DNA of 64,000 nt from Sciurus carolinensis. Lineage: Eukaryota; Chordata; Mammalia; Rodentia; Sciuridae. Position 1 is the first letter of the stretch, and each line of letters starts with the position of its first letter. Location of the stretch: NCBI RefSeq assembly GCF_902686445.1, contig NC_062214.1, positions 40,991,454 through 41,055,453 on the forward strand, in the 5' to 3' direction. Shown one piece after another: positions 1 to 12,049 of the stretch. Below the pieces are notes generated by a model, which was not told the origin of the DNA, did not search any database, and saw nothing but the letters and a program-made list of their open reading frames with translations. The translations under genes and the position numbers were made by a program.

Positions 1-3000
1 ACAGGGTCCTAGGAATTCTGACATGGACATCTTTGAGGGACATAATTCTTCCTACCAAACCTCTTTTGATGGTACTTGCTTTGCTCATGTCTCTATCCTC
101 CTGAAAGCTCCAATGTTTACTCTTCATCCAGAAAACTTCAAACCACCCTTCAATGCCTCCAGCACCATCTCCTTCATAAAGTTTTCCCTGCTCAGTCTAA
201 ATGGAAGTATTCTCTCATCTGAATTCCTTTAGTACCTGCTTGCCCTAATCCCTTGATAGTAACTATTTTTAGGTACCTTTCAACTCTACGTCCTTTACTT
301 TTCCCAATTCTTCTTTGGAAGCCTTCCAACTTTACCAAAGAAAGGACATGGACATACATGTGAATTTACAAAGATCCAAAACTCTGAATTATACATTGTT
401 AGAGCCTCCTAATATTTAGAAATCATAACTGCTTCATTGATTAATCAAAACTACTTAGTGCTAAGTATGCTTCAATTTGCAGCACACCCTAAAACAGAAA
501 GATAAAGATAGTTGGTGTTGAATTGGGAATTATTTGCTTGAAGTCAAGGGACATCACAGGAGAGAGTGGTGCACTGTCTTAAACTCATAAAGCAGTGAAG
601 TGTTGATACAGATTTCTGCAGTTAACAGAAACACCTTCCCAAGTTGTAGACAGGTTCAAGGACAGTGTCATCATGTCCAAAGTCTCACATTGTCACAACA
701 CTTCTGTAAAGTTGTACCTGCAAATGTCTTCCCTTCATCCAAAACTTCTTGGTAACAAAGGTCTTAGTGCATTTTAAGGATCATAAGTTGTATTAAGTTT
801 GATGTACTATAAACAGTGCCTTACTCCCATTCAAAGAAAGCATAAGCAAAAGAGAGTGATTAGGAATGGCCTAGAATGATTAGCTGAATCAATGGAGGAG
901 CACAAGAGAAGTTTGTATGCATCCAAGAAATGAGGTGTTCTGGTCTTTATAGAACCAACTAATCCCTGATGAGACAGAATGTTGGGAAAATTCTAAAGTG
1001 CTTCTATCTCCCAGCTTGTTACTTCTACTTGGTTTTAATAGAAAGGTTCTATAAGCTTAATGCAGATTATCACCTAAAGTGCAGTTTCCCTGGTGAAGCC
1101 AAGTGATGCTGCCTGGGGGCACAATGGTTGTTTTCTGTGTTTGAAGGACTCTGGTAGGGAAGTACACATAAGGTCGCTGCTACAAAGCTTCATAGGATGG
1201 AGCTAGAATACACAGGTGGAAGAAATAGGAAATTGAGTTCAATGACAGGAAGATATTTTTTAAAGTCAGAACTATCATCAAATCAAGTAGGTTACCTCTG
1301 ATTGTGTGACTATTGTACTAGGGATGGTGGATGAGCCAAAGATATTGCTAGATTTTAATCAAAGAGATCATTGCTTTTGAGATGAAAGGACCCTTGACCC
1401 TAAGGAGGCTGGAAAATACAAGTCTGGGGTGAAATACAGACACACTGTCTGAGTTCAGAGACAGTGACATGGACCTTTCTGCATCTCCAAAGAGACTAGT
1501 GTATGAGTGAGTGTCTACAAGGATCCTGATTCTGAGTTCCAAGGCTGGGCCACTGTCATGCTGGTATACAATGAAACTACTATCAGAGAACAGAAACTCA
1601 AAAGGAAAGCTAGCATCCCATCAAAGGGGAAAAAGATTTTGCTGGTACAATTTCCAAATCCCCTTAGAGGGTGCCAGCTAATAGCTTTGGCAGACAAGGA
1701 GATGAAAATGGAAGTAAAGAAGAGCAGATCATCAGACCCAGCAGAGAGCCATCCTGTTAAGAAACCTCTGAAATTGCTTCAGGGAGAAAACCCTCAATGA
1801 CAAAAGCTGAAAGAACAGAACAGGTTCATATGGGATGCTCTGGGAAAGAATCTCCAAATGAGCTTATTATCTCCAGCATCTTCATGAGATGTTTTTCCTT
1901 ACTTGACAAGTAGTTATTCTTAAGCAAATATGCTGTGTCTTTCAATAAAATGCAGGCTGATTACCTACTTTTTTGATAGATATACTTTCATAGATAAAGA
2001 AAATTATCCTTTTCCATCTCAAAATGTAGAAGTACCTCATATTTCACTATGGGCTTGGGCCTGTGATTTCCGGCCCAGAGAAAGAGTGGGTGTGTGGAAC
2101 AAAGAGAAAGGGAAATATTTTAAGCTTGATCTCTTTACGAGTTTAGCTGCAGGTTGTGACTAAGGCCCCTCTCTTCTTAATGCCAAACATCGAATGACCA
2201 AAAATTTCTCTAGGGCTCAGGACAGTTCAGAAAAATAACCTGGAGGCAATATGAGCAGTACCTATGTTTTTTCCTTTCCGTTTGATGGTTCATGTGCATA
2301 GATTTAAACTATAACTTTCTCTTTGAATCTTAAATATGCATTTCATTGGGGTCAAAACACTTCCTAAAAATGGCTTTGAACAGAGCAGGTCAAAGGATCA
2401 ATAATACATCCGCACTCAAGTTTGATGGATCTTGGAGCAAAACTTCTGTTTGACCTATAAAGTGTTGGAAAATTCATAATGAGGAATATTATTTAAATGA
2501 CTAGTCTCATTGGTGTTTTGGCGATCAATTTTCTGGGGTGGAGCAGAAGAGGGTCCAGATCTGTAGTATCTACCAATTTCTGTGGTATAAATACTTCTAC
2601 CATGACCAAATCCAAGCTACCAATGACTCACAAAATTTTTTCAAAATAGAACTATCAGCTCTTGTGAGCTAGAATCAACTGGCTCAGATTCTGGAATTTA
2701 CTCTGATTTACCTGGAGCAAAAGAAAAGTAATTGTTAGTTGCCTGAGTGTTTTATTACTATTTTTTTTTAAACAAAATGTCCTTTTTCGATCATGGTGAT
2801 TGTGTATGGAAGGGCCAGCCTGTTGTACTATCCAGAAGAAGTAATTACTCAGGGCTGAGACCAAAATTAGGATGACCCAAAAAAGCTACTCAGGTCTTTC
2901 TCTTGCCAATTCCTTTTGACTTCGTAAATAAATGTTACCCATATGGCCATGGCACAATTTGGCTGGTTGCTATAATTTCAAATAGACTGAAGACTTCAGG

Positions 3001-4515
3001 ACACAAAATTCATGAATTTGAGATTTCTTCTGTCTTTTTGTTTCAGAGGCATCTAGAAGTAACTTCAGAATATGCCTTTGGAAAGGAGGAGTGGGGCACA
3101 GATGAGAATGCAGCAGGAAGACTCAGTCCCCATACTTGCCTCCACCTTTTAGCTTGTTCAGATTTCAGGGTGCTTCTATAACTTCCTCTTTTCAACAGGT
3201 GTGGGAAGAACAAGCCCCCAAAGGGAATCTGGAGAAACTACTCTGACCTATCAACAGCTTTTTGGTAATCCTAACTTAAAAACAGAAAAGGTTCTTTTTT
3301 AAATCTGAGAACCCAGTATTCTTTCTGAATCTCTATTTATTCTCATCTTTCTATTAAAAAAAAAAAAAAAGTAGATCGGGTTCTTAAGCTTAAGCTTTCA
3401 CCCAAGTGGCTATAAAATTTTTACTCTCCTTTTTTTTATTATTTAAAACTCTGACCAACCTGTTCTTGACTAATTAATAGAGATGTTTGAGGAAGTCCGG
3501 GCAGTGACCTCATTAGCTCATAGCTATTGATCAGCTTTAGCTTGTCCTCTGTCTTCTCTGTGCCCTCTGAAAAGTCAGGTCTGGCAACACAGACTTTTAG
3601 TCCTGGAGGCTCAAAACTATGATCATCAGTAATCTCATACCTAAGATGACACTTGTGTTCCAAATGACTTTTATATGTTTTGATGGACAGGACATCAGAG
3701 CTGAAAAGAAGCAATTGAGGAATTATTAAGCAAGTGAATTCACTGGATATATTTCCCACAGTGACAGATACACCACGCTGGAGCCAGGTAAAGCATTTTG
3801 GGTTGTTTCTGGTAGCCAGAATTTGTTTTTGAGAAGTCTTGAATCTGATGTGTCCAGATCCATTCTTCTCCCCTGGTACATTTTCAAGGAGGTAAAACAG
3901 GTGCCCGCCCAACATTTAACAAAGAAAATACAGTTTCAGAGCCCCCACCCCCACCAAAGACCACAGGCACAGAAACTGTAGGAAAAGAAGACATGCTGCT
4001 ACTAACATTTGTTTGGAAAATCTTCAGGGAATATAGACTTAAGGAAAGTATTTTTTAAAGTTAATAAATCCAGAAAGGGAGTTATAAGAAATGGAAATCA
4101 GGAATGTTAGCTTGTCTGAGACCAACCTCTGTCTTTGAGGATGGGTTTTCTGTTCCTATGGACAGTGCCTCCTGCAGTCCACACCATGGGCAACTTGCTT
4201 CTGGCCAGCTTTGCTGCTTTTTGATTAATCCCCTAAGAAAGGAAAACATCTCTACTTGGAACAACTTCATCATTGTTTCCCTTTTGAAGGTTTTATCAAA
4301 GCAAACAAAACAAAACTACTTCTGCTTCATTACATTAAAAGTTATCTGAACAAAGAAAGAGGTAAAAAAACCCCACAGTTTGTGGGCTTAAATTTATAGG
4401 TCTTCCTAAAATGACCCAGTTTCTCCAGTGTCCTTTTATCAGTCACTGCTGCCAGCTGGAAATTTTGCTCTGGCTAGAAAGATGGGCCTCGTCTTCTCAG
4501 ATTCCCTGGAACACA
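1..4515. other. Mostly unique non-coding sequence
   Basis: No recognisable gene or well-preserved repeat. Base composition is AT-rich with a pure A run near 3355-3371. A 97-codon frame (1507-1800, GTG start, plus strand) and a 158-codon frame (3439-3915, minus strand) are the only notable ORFs; neither has a family motif I recognise, and no splice or promoter context supports them. Confidence 0.5.
3439..3915 (-). other. Unassigned 158-codon ORF
   Basis: This is an ATG-to-stop frame of 158 codons in non-repeat DNA, the longest ORF outside the L1 copies. The predicted peptide starts MLGGHLFYLLENVPGEK and ends EQVGQSFK. I see no signal peptide, transmembrane segment, zinc-binding pattern or known domain. 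No convincing TATA box, CpG-rich promoter or polyadenylation context is evident. It could be a chance ORF, an unrecognised single exon or part of a decayed processed pseudogene. A frame of this length is not rare by chance in 64 kb, so chance is the default reading. Confidence 0.1.
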
Positions 4516-4519
4516 GCCT

Positions 4520-4862
4520 GAAATTCTTACAAGAGTTCACCTTGTTCTATCCTCCATCTTCTTAGAAATTCCTTCTAAGTTGGTCTGTGCCTAATATCTG
4601 TCTCACCTTTGAACTGATTCCCACAATTTATGAAACTCTCCATTTTTCCCTAGTCTGAAAACTACCACATCCTACATAACTCTTTGCCTCCTAGGATTTT
4701 ACCTGTGGTCATTCCCTGTCAGTTTCCCAGCTATGTTATAAGAATCCCTAGGGTGAGAACCAGATCTTAATTTAGCTATATAGTTTTATATTCCTATGAA
4801 TCTTACGAAAAGTTGGGTTCATCAGAAATGCTCAGCAAATGTTCCTGCAGTGAGTAGATGAA
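4520..4862 (+). repeat. L2 LINE 3' end relic
   Basis: The 3' part keeps the L2 tail order: a run like gaaccagatcttaattta, then a 'tgctcagcaaatgttcctgcagtga' type ending that resembles the L2 'gctcaataaatgtttgttgaatga' terminus. It is strongly diverged and its left edge is uncertain. Confidence 0.45.
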
Positions 4863-4965
4863 AATACTGAGGGTCAGAGAGGTCAAAAAGTTTGCCCAAA
4901 GATAGTAAAGGTTTGAGCCAGTACTCAAATCTATATTCTCAAACTCAAAATTCTCTTGGGTTTTC
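4863..4965 (-). repeat. MIR SINE relic
   Basis: It reads as the reverse complement of the MIR core: 'actgagggtcagagaggtc', then 'tttgcccaaagatagtaaa', then a 'gagccagtactcaaat' segment. These match the MIR gaggctcagagaggtt, cttgcccaaggtcac and gattcgaaccc order. Confidence 0.5.
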
Positions 4966-5049
4966 TTTCATATATAAAGCACCAGACTTATTTTTAGGAT
5001 TCTCAAAATTCAATGAATTAATACTGAATTGGTTTGGGCAATTTAGTTA

Positions 5050-5290
5050 AGTATCAATAATAATATTTGTCCTTATTGAACACCTGCTATATAATGGCAC
5101 TGTGCAAAATCCCTACAGTTGTTGCCTCCATCTCTCTCAAGAATCACAAATCTCACCTGCTCCAGGCATGAGAGGCTTATTGTTCCCAGGAGTTATAAAT
5201 TCCTTTTGAGCTCAGCTAGGGCTAATTTATTATACCCATTTTACAGATTGTATAAAATGAATTGAGACTTAAAGATAATAATCAACTCAG
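5050..5290 (-). repeat. MIR SINE relic
   Basis: 'ttattgaacacctgctata' followed downstream by 'tatacccattttacagatt' and 'gaattgagactta' is the antisense MIR order (tttattgagcacctactat ... ccccattttacagatgaggaaactgagg). About 80 bp of extra sequence lies between the two parts. Confidence 0.5.
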
Positions 5291-5714
5291 GGATAGACAC
5301 AAGATTATGAGCAGACATGGTAAACAATACAAGTTTCTAGAATAAATGATGAGAGGATTCTTTAAAGAAGTACCATTGATGAGCCCCCTAAACCCCAATG
5401 TACTTCTGTCTTCTCTGTTTTCCCAAAAGGCCAAGGTGGACAGGTTTTCCATCCCCACTAAACAGAAAATGAACTTACAATACAAAGAAAAATCTCCTAT
5501 TTCAGAAGAGGAAGAGACTGAAATATGAGCATCTCTCTATGAACATCTGAGTTTTCTCTGCTCATCATACTCAGGATAGTGAACATTATGCAGACAAGAC
5601 ACTCTTAAGTCAGTTGGGTACAGTGGCAGGAGCTGAGTCTTATGACCTTGGGAGACATTGTGGGCCTGCTTGGCTTATTACAATTGTCAGTGGGTTGTAT
5701 TTAAAGGGTAACAA

Positions 5715-5875
5715 GACCCCTGGCTTCAAATTTCAACTAGCTGCATTATCTTGAGCATGTTATTTAACATCCCTGAGAAGCAGTCCTCCCTCTTCTGGAA
5801 GTGGAGAATGATTATGGACTATGTTATGATTCTATGAATCATAAAGTGCTTGATTTACAGAACCTGTTCTGTGAT
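5715..5875 (+). repeat. MIR SINE relic
   Basis: Sense MIR signature: 'tcttgagcatgttatttaac', then a 'tgattatggactatgttatgattc' block, then 'cataaagtgcttgatttacag', resembling the MIR 'cttgggcaagttacttaacc ... taaagcgcttagaacag' order. Confidence 0.45.
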
Positions 5876-5974
5876 TGGTGGTGGTTGTTAGATGAACCCC
5901 TATTTAACAAGGGTTAGACTTAGTGAATATCAACTTTACAAAGTTGCAAATGTAATACATATTCTGCAGAAAAC

Positions 5975-6165
5975 TTACTTTATTTTAATTTATTTTTAAA
6001 ATTTTCATTTATTTATTTATTTTTCCATAGCTTTATTGAGGTAAAAATTGAAGTACAATACATTGCACATATTTGAAGTATGCAGTTTGATGAGTTTTGA
6101 CATGTATGAAACCAATATGATCAATATAAAAACCATTTCTATTGCTTTTTTAAAATGTGAAATCA
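5975..6165 (-). repeat. Old L1 3' UTR fragment
   Basis: 'agctttattgaggtaaaaat' followed by 'cacatatttgaagtatgcag' and 'ttgatgagttttgacatgta' is the antisense 3' UTR end of ancient mammalian L1 (L1M group). It is truncated and non-coding. Confidence 0.6.
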
Positions 6166-6239
6166 TGCAGACTGCATTTCCTGTATGATTTATTACATTA
6201 GAAGTCAATCACCTTAAGATATATAGAACCCCACCCTCA

Positions 6240-6660
6240 TATAAACTATTTCAAAATTAAATGGTATACTTATAAAATATCTCAGAGGTCAAGGAAGAAA
6301 GCACAGAAAAGTAAATAAAAAGTGCTTTGAACCAAGCGATATTAAAGGCTTAAAATATCAGGATCTCTGAGATGAAAAAGTACTCAGATGAACATTTATA
6401 ACAAAGTACTTGTATCAGAAAGAAGCTAGAATAACAATCAAATTATTTTCAAATTATGTAGTAGGAAGGAAAAAATAAGAGTAGGAGGAGAAATACATGA
6501 AATAGAGAAGAAATAAAATAGCTAAAATTTGATAAAAATCAAACAAGTATAATCAAGTAAAAAGCAAGAACACAAAAATTAATATCAATGGAAAGGGAGC
6601 CATCAAAATAACCCTACAGATGCTAAAAGTATATTAAGGTAATATTACAATTGTGTGCCA
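6240..6660 (+). repeat. Probable old L1 ORF2 fragment
   Basis: An A-rich plus-strand stretch, with phrases such as 'agaaataaaatagctaaaat' and 'aaattaatatcaatggaaa', resembles the decayed EN-RT linker of old L1 ORF2. It abuts the oppositely oriented L1 piece at 6668. Assignment is tentative. Confidence 0.35.
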
Positions 6661-7202
6661 ACAAATGTTATAACTTACATAACATGGTCTATATTAGAGA
6701 AGGTTCCGTGTGCTGCTGAGGAAAAAGTGTATTCAGTCATTGTTGGATTAAATATTCTATATATGTCTGTTAACTCTAAATTATCCATCGTATTTTTTAC
6801 TTCTTTAGCTTCTTTATTTAATTTTTGTTTGGAGAATCTATCCAGTGGTGACAGAGGCATGGTTAAGTTACCCAGTATTATTGTGCTGTGGTCTATTTGA
6901 TTCTTGAAATTGAGAAGGGTTTGTTTGATGTATGTAGATGTTCCATTGTTTGGGGCATAAGTATTGATTGTTATGTCTTGTTGATGTATGATTCCCTTAA
7001 GCAGTATGAAATGGCCTTCTGATTAACTTTGGTTTAAAGTCCACTTTATCTATTATGAGGATAGGTCCTGCTTGTTTACATGATCCGTGTGAAGATATGT
7101 TTTTCCCCATCCTTCCACCTTCAGTCTGTGGATGTCTTTGCCTATGAGGTGAGTCTCTTGGAGACAGCATATTGTTGAGTCTTGTTTTTTGATCAAATCT
7201 GC

Positions 7203-7208
7203 CAGTCT
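7203..7208. repeat. Probable short TSD flanking ID SINE
   Basis: 'cagtct' here and again at 7288-7293 brackets the ID insertion. The uninterrupted L1 at 31.9 kb reads straight through (gccagtctatgtcttttg). Confidence 0.5.
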
Positions 7209-7287
7209 TGTGTGTGTGTGTGATGCTGGAGATTGAACCCAGTGCATGCGAGGCGAGTACTCTACCAACTGAACTATATCCCCAGCT
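7209..7287 (-). mobile_element. ID-family SINE (tRNA-Ala-derived)
   Basis: Reading the minus strand, it begins gctggggatatagttcagtt, continues through 'ggtagagtactcgcc' and 'gggttcaatctccagca', and ends in a (CA)n tail seen as tgtgtgtg on the plus strand. The A-box and B-box regions are recognisable but diverged. It is inserted inside the antisense L1 fragment, so it is younger than that L1. Confidence 0.88.
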
Positions 7288-7739
7288 CAGTCTTTTGATT
7301 GATGAGTTTAGGCCATTAATGTTTAAGGTTATTTTTGAGATATGATTTGTATTCCTGTCATTTGGATTTATTTCTAGTTCTTATTTTGAATTAGTTTCTC
7401 CTTTGATTGACTATACACTATCCCTTTAGTGTATTTCCTCCTTTTGCTGGTTTTCACTTTTTTCTTTTCATTTCATCTTCATGAAATATTTTGATGCAAA
7501 TGTTCTATAGTGCAGGTTTTCTAGTTGCAAATTCTTTTAACTTTTGTTTATCATGGAGGGTTTTAATTTCATCTTCAATACTGAAGTTTGATTTTGCTGG
7601 ATATAGGATTCTTGGTTGGCATCCATTTTTTTTCAGAGTTTGGTATATGTTATTTCAGGACCTCCTAGCTTTGAGGGTCTGGGCTGAGAAATCAGCTGAG
7701 ATCCGAATTGGTTTCCCCTATACATAATCTGATATTAGG

Positions 7740-8745
7740 AAACTTACTTGGAATTTAGAAATTTGACATTTTCTTGGGCTAGCAATAAATGGTACAATAT
7801 TCATCATGCTAGGCAGTGGCAGGGGCTGTAGCTCCTAGTCAGTGAGGAGATTGTAAGGGGAAACAACTGACCTTCTGCAACATGCTGTGTGGCTAAACTA
7901 GGATGTTCAGTAGACTAGATGTAATCAATGCACTTATAACAAGACATAACCCCATCTGCAGTCAGTGCATCTGTGGTGCAGCTTGTGGACACCATAAACC
8001 TGGGCAGAAGAGACTGTTGACTGGAATTAGCAGGAGTAAAAGCCTTCCTCCTCTCCTGTCACAATTGTGCTGGTCTCAATGCCCAGAAAATGGTTCAGAG
8101 CAGATGAGCATTCTTTTTGCCAAGTGAGAAATTCTGGCTAGTAGTTGTCTACCAATCCCTACGTATCACCAGAAGTGCACCAATCTCAGCTCATGTTCCA
8201 GCCCCCTTGCGCTTTCAGTGTTCCCAAGGTCACCTGCAAGTACATAAATTCATGTAACTAATCTTAAAATATTTCCCTTAACTCTGGGAGGTGAAAAAGG
8301 ACAGAGCCTAACCTTCCAGTCTTCAAATGTGAAAACAAATTGAAGCTGTTTCTAAACAGCTTCTGTGTAATAACCAAGCCACCTCTAATTAAGTCTAAAA
8401 TGATCTCCTATGAGCGGTGCCTTATTGATCATACTCCACTCAGTACTAATCAATCATTCCTGCTAGGATTTCTGCTGCAGGCTGGAGCTGATGAGCCAGT
8501 CCTCATAATGCTTCATGGGATGTGTACAAATGCTGACTATAAACAGGGAGGTTTACTAAGCACAGACAAAGGTTTCTATCAGATGTCTTTGGTGGACTCC
8601 CCTGTGTCCCGGTGAAACCCAAGTTGTTGGGCTGGCAAAATTCTGGTCTGTAGACACGAGGATTCTTTGGGTTTCTGGATTCAAAGGGAAGAAGACTAAA
8701 ACTAGTCCTTACTCAAATTTCACTAAAGCTGTCAGACTCTGGAGA
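7740..8745. other. Unique sequence, nothing recognised
   Basis: No coding signature, SINE, LINE or LTR hallmark could be identified here. Short frames are at chance length. Confidence 0.45.
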
Positions 8746-8749
8746 GCTG

Positions 8750-9724
8750 GTATATGAATTGTCTGTAGCTGCATAATAAAACTCCCAAAACTTAGTGACT
8801 GAGCACAACCACTATTTATTTAGCCGATAACTCTGGGGGTTGGCACTTTAGACTGGCCTAAGTTACAGATTCTTCTACGTATCTCAGTTGGGCTCGCTCG
8901 TGCACTTGGAGTCAGCTGTCAAGGCAGTTGGTTGATTTAGGATGACCTCATCTTTTCTCCATGTGCACTCATGGTTTGCACTATGGAAAGCAGTATGGAG
9001 ATTTCTTGAAAGACTAGGAATGGAACCACCATATGACCAACTATCCCACTCCTTGGTATCTATTCAAAAGAATTAAAATAAGCATACTACAGTGATACAT
9101 GCACACCAACATTTATAGCAGCACAATTCACAATAGCCAAGTTATAGAACGAGGCTATGTGTCCCTCAATAGAAGATTAGATAAAGAAAATGTAGTATAG
9201 ATACACAATGGAGTTTTATTCAGTCATACAGAATTAAATTATGTCATGTGCTGGTAAATAGATGGAACTAAAGGACATAATTCTGAGTGAAATAAGCCAG
9301 ACTCAGAAAGTAAAGGGTCAAATGTTTAATCTTATATGTAGAATCTAGAGAGAAATAAAGCATATAAGAAAGGGCCAGGGATCTCATGAAAACAGAAGGA
9401 AGAACAGTTGAATAGAGGAAGGGGAATGAGGGGAGAAGGGAGTGATGGGATAGGGAGGAACAGCAGAATAAAATTAACCAAACTATATCATATGCTTGTA
9501 CAAATATATCACAATGAATTCCACTTTTATGTATCACTATACTGCACCGATTAAAAAATTAAATAAAAATCATGTTTTGCATCATATTACCTCTGGAACT
9601 TTTGATCAAAACAGGTCACATGTGAATCCCAGCATCATTCCAATCATCATTGGAGCTACCCAAGGGCATGAATATAAGGAGGCTAGGACAGATAAGGGCT
9701 AATCATTTCAACAACCTACCATAA
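8750..9724 (-). mobile_element. Ancient MLT1-type LTR, split by L1
   Basis: The left arm (8750-8980) reads 'gctgcataataaaactccc' and 'aaaacttagtgactgagca', the antisense 3' end of old MLT1 LTRs (...gccactaagttttggggt...). The right arm (9582-9724) ends 'tttcaacaacctaccata', matching the antisense MLT1 5' start (tgtggtagattgcaaaa). The two arms are one LTR of the ERVL-MaLR group separated by the L1 at 8981-9569. It is non-coding and highly diverged. Confidence 0.5.
8981..9569 (+). mobile_element. 5'-truncated LINE-1, with 12-bp TSD
   Basis: It begins within the ORF2 3' end ('ctatggaaagcagtatgga') and runs through the zinc-knuckle-distal part, 3' UTR and A-rich tail. The TSD is 'tcatggtttgca' (8969-8980) and 'tcatgttttgca' (9570-9581), differing at one base. 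The coding frame is broken; the same segment is better preserved at 24.0-24.4 kb. It inserted into an older MLT1 LTR. Confidence 0.85.
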
Positions 9725-10429
9725 TTGTGACTATGATTTTCTAGCATAGTTTAAATCTACCCACACTCTTATCACTTTAACTAACTTTTCAAAGACATGG
9801 ACTCCTAGTTCCTATTTATCTTTCATTATAAAAATACTATTTGTTGATTGTTTACCATATGCCAAATATCAGTGGAAGCATTTTATATGTGTTGAATGAT
9901 CCAAACAATAATCCAAGGTTGTTTCTGTTACATAAATGGCAGAGCTGGGATTTGAACCAACTTCATCTGAGACCAAATTTCAGACTCTTGACTATTATAA
10001 ATTCACCATTTCCCATAAACTAATAATTGTTTTTTTTAATGATCAGACAGATCCCTTTTCAATTATGAGGCATCAGATAATTCATTAAAAAGGTTGGTAA
10101 TTACTATGCATACATTGCCACTGGTATATGTGTCTCCTTCCAAGAGAAGTTTCTTCCTCAAGGGCCTAGGAAGCCCAACAGTGAAGACAATCAAAAGGCC
10201 CCACTCTGCCCTTTGGTATCTTCTGGAATGGAACAGGTAAGCCCAGGAGCCAGAGAAGCAAGGACAGCTGTGAGAAACTCTGTTGGCATTCAGTACTGCT
10301 AAGGGCCTGCCTGAGGGTGAGGCAGGTACTCTGAAAACAGAAAAGAGAACAGAGTCCATTTTTCACTATTCAAGATACCAAAGCCAGTGTCCTAAAGTTT
10401 CCCTGCCTCACAAAGCCTAGGAACCTATG
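9725..10429. other. Unique sequence with one MIR
   Basis: Apart from the MIR relic at 9830-10010, I see no repeat or gene. Overlapping minus-strand frames at 10063-10366 are of chance length and show no motif. Confidence 0.4.
9830..10010 (-). repeat. MIR SINE relic
   Basis: 'tttaccatatgccaaatatc' then 'taaatggcagagctgggatt' and 'tgaaccaacttcatctgaga' follow the antisense MIR order, ending at the tRNA-like head (gattcgaacccaggtctg). Confidence 0.6.
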
Positions 10430-10803
10430 AGTTGAATGTGTGCTACAAATTTTGTATATTGGAAATTTAATCCCCAAAGTCATATGTCAATGGTATTTGA
10501 AAGGTGGGACCTTTGGGAGAGTTGGGTCATGACTAATCCATTCTTGGATCAATGGGTTATAAAGGGAATGACTTTCTTATAAAAGTTGAGTTCTTTCTGG
10601 CTCACTTGCTCTGTTTCACCATGTGATGCCATCTGCCATGTTATAATGCCATAAGATGACCACCCCACAAACTAAGTAGGTGATGGTGCCATGCTCTTGG
10701 ACTTAGCCTGTAGAACTATGAGTCAAAATAAACCTCTTTTTTAAAAAACATATTACCTAGTCTGAGATATTTTGTTATAGCAGCAGAAAGTAAACAAAAA
10801 CAT
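10430..10803 (+). mobile_element. MaLR (MST/MT-type) LTR
   Basis: It keeps the MaLR layout: 'tttaatccccaaagtcatat', 'gaaaggtgggacctttggga', 'gactaatccattcttggatc', then 'gtgccatgctcttggactta', 'gagtcaaaataaacctcttt' (with an AATAAA-like signal) and 'gagatattttgttatagcag'. No coding capacity and no internal region adjoins it, so it is a solo LTR. Confidence 0.7.
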
Positions 10804-12049
10804 CTTGATTGGCCAAGACCTTGGAAAGCAAAAGTAGCCTATGGCCACTTAGGACTTTTGGATGAGAGTGCTATAGACAAGAATCTTAGATTCTCAACTT
10901 CCGTGTTCCATCTGTAGAGAGTAAACTACTGTTGCATCTAAGTCCGCTAAGCAATGCCTCCTGCTAAAGCAAGTCCTTCAGAACTCCCCTCTTTGCTCTG
11001 CCTGCCCCAACCTTCTCCCAGCAGTAGCCTGAAAACCTACAAACCACTGTAAGGATTTCAGGTCAGTCAAGGTACAGGGGAGCAAAAATCCTTCAAGTTG
11101 AGCACACTCCTCCAGATAAAAGGCACTCTGTTTGAATGACTTAGAGATGCTCTGCAACTCCTCTGTCCTTGAGGCCTGGAGACATTATCTTGTATAATAA
11201 CTTTTGGTACTAGTGGACTCTGAGAAGCAAGCAAGTTATGTGATCTGCACATGTACAAAGCTAACTGTACTATGTAATCTAGGAAACTTGACTGGCTTTC
11301 CCATGAAAGTCACTTCTTCTTGTTCTTCACCATACTGTGTGCTTGCCTCTTTATTAGCTCTCCCCTTAACCCTTATAGCTGGACCCCAATTAACCTTTAC
11401 AAGTCACAGATTTTTAGTAGGAGACTAGATGTATCTTTAGAAAATGAAGAAGAACTAGAAGCAGAACAAATCTGCTACCTTAATTCATTGCACCAACAAG
11501 GAAACTTTCATTATCACACTACCATGTGTAAGGTATTACAGCATCTTATTATACTTTTATTACAATGCTGGAAGAAAGGTCAAGAAGAGACAACTACCAT
11601 TGTTTTGCAGGTAAAGGCACTTAGCTCAGTGAATAACTTGCCCAAAATAATTCAATGATGGGCAACTTGGATAAGAAACTCAGAACTTCTGGCATTACAG
11701 TTTGTTTTATTTTGCTTTAAATTTTCTCTTGTATTTGGCCTTCCTTGGACACCCTTGATTCTTTAATAATTGGAGGAAATATATGTTTCTATAATTCTAA
11801 GCATGGCATCATCTGCCTCCCAACTTCAGTCCTTGCAGCCACAAATAGGATTCCAAAAATGACTCCGTTTGTGGATTACTGTTCTCAGTATAGAATACAT
11901 GAGAATCAACATAGTAGTAACTATTTACTTATGTTTTCACATGTAATATTGAATAGCTCTCAATGAATTAATTATTGAGCAAATTGACCTGAAGGAGAGA
12001 TTCAATAAGACATGCTCAGAGTCTCAATGACTTATTTCAAAGATTATTA
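10804..12049. other. Unique sequence, possible MIR at about 11540-11700
   Basis: A phrase 'agtgaataacttgcccaaaa' followed by 'ttcaatgatgggcaacttgg' suggests a decayed antisense MIR. The rest shows nothing I recognise. Frames of 112 and 73 codons at 11320-11658 and 11745-11966 look like chance ORFs. Confidence 0.35.

Larger units (their letters stand above)
6668..7735 (-). mobile_element. LINE-1 internal fragment (ORF1 end to ORF2 endonuclease), split by ID
   Basis: It aligns along its length with the full-length L1 at about 31360-32340, in the same minus orientation. It therefore carries the ORF1 C-terminal end and the start of ORF2 (endonuclease domain). A short frame in it still reads RLADLIKKQDSTICCLQETH, the expected endonuclease N-terminal motif with its QETH glutamate. 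Both 5' and 3' ends of the element are missing, and an ID SINE interrupts it at 7209-7287. Frames are broken, so it encodes nothing functional. It is more diverged than the copies at 22.8 and 27.9 kb. Confidence 0.85.

Noticed and set aside
1507..1800. 97-codon Lys-rich ORF (QGWATVMLVYNETTIREQ) as a possible exon or processed pseudogene
   Set aside because: It needs a GTG start, no family could be named, and no A-tail or TSD was seen around it.
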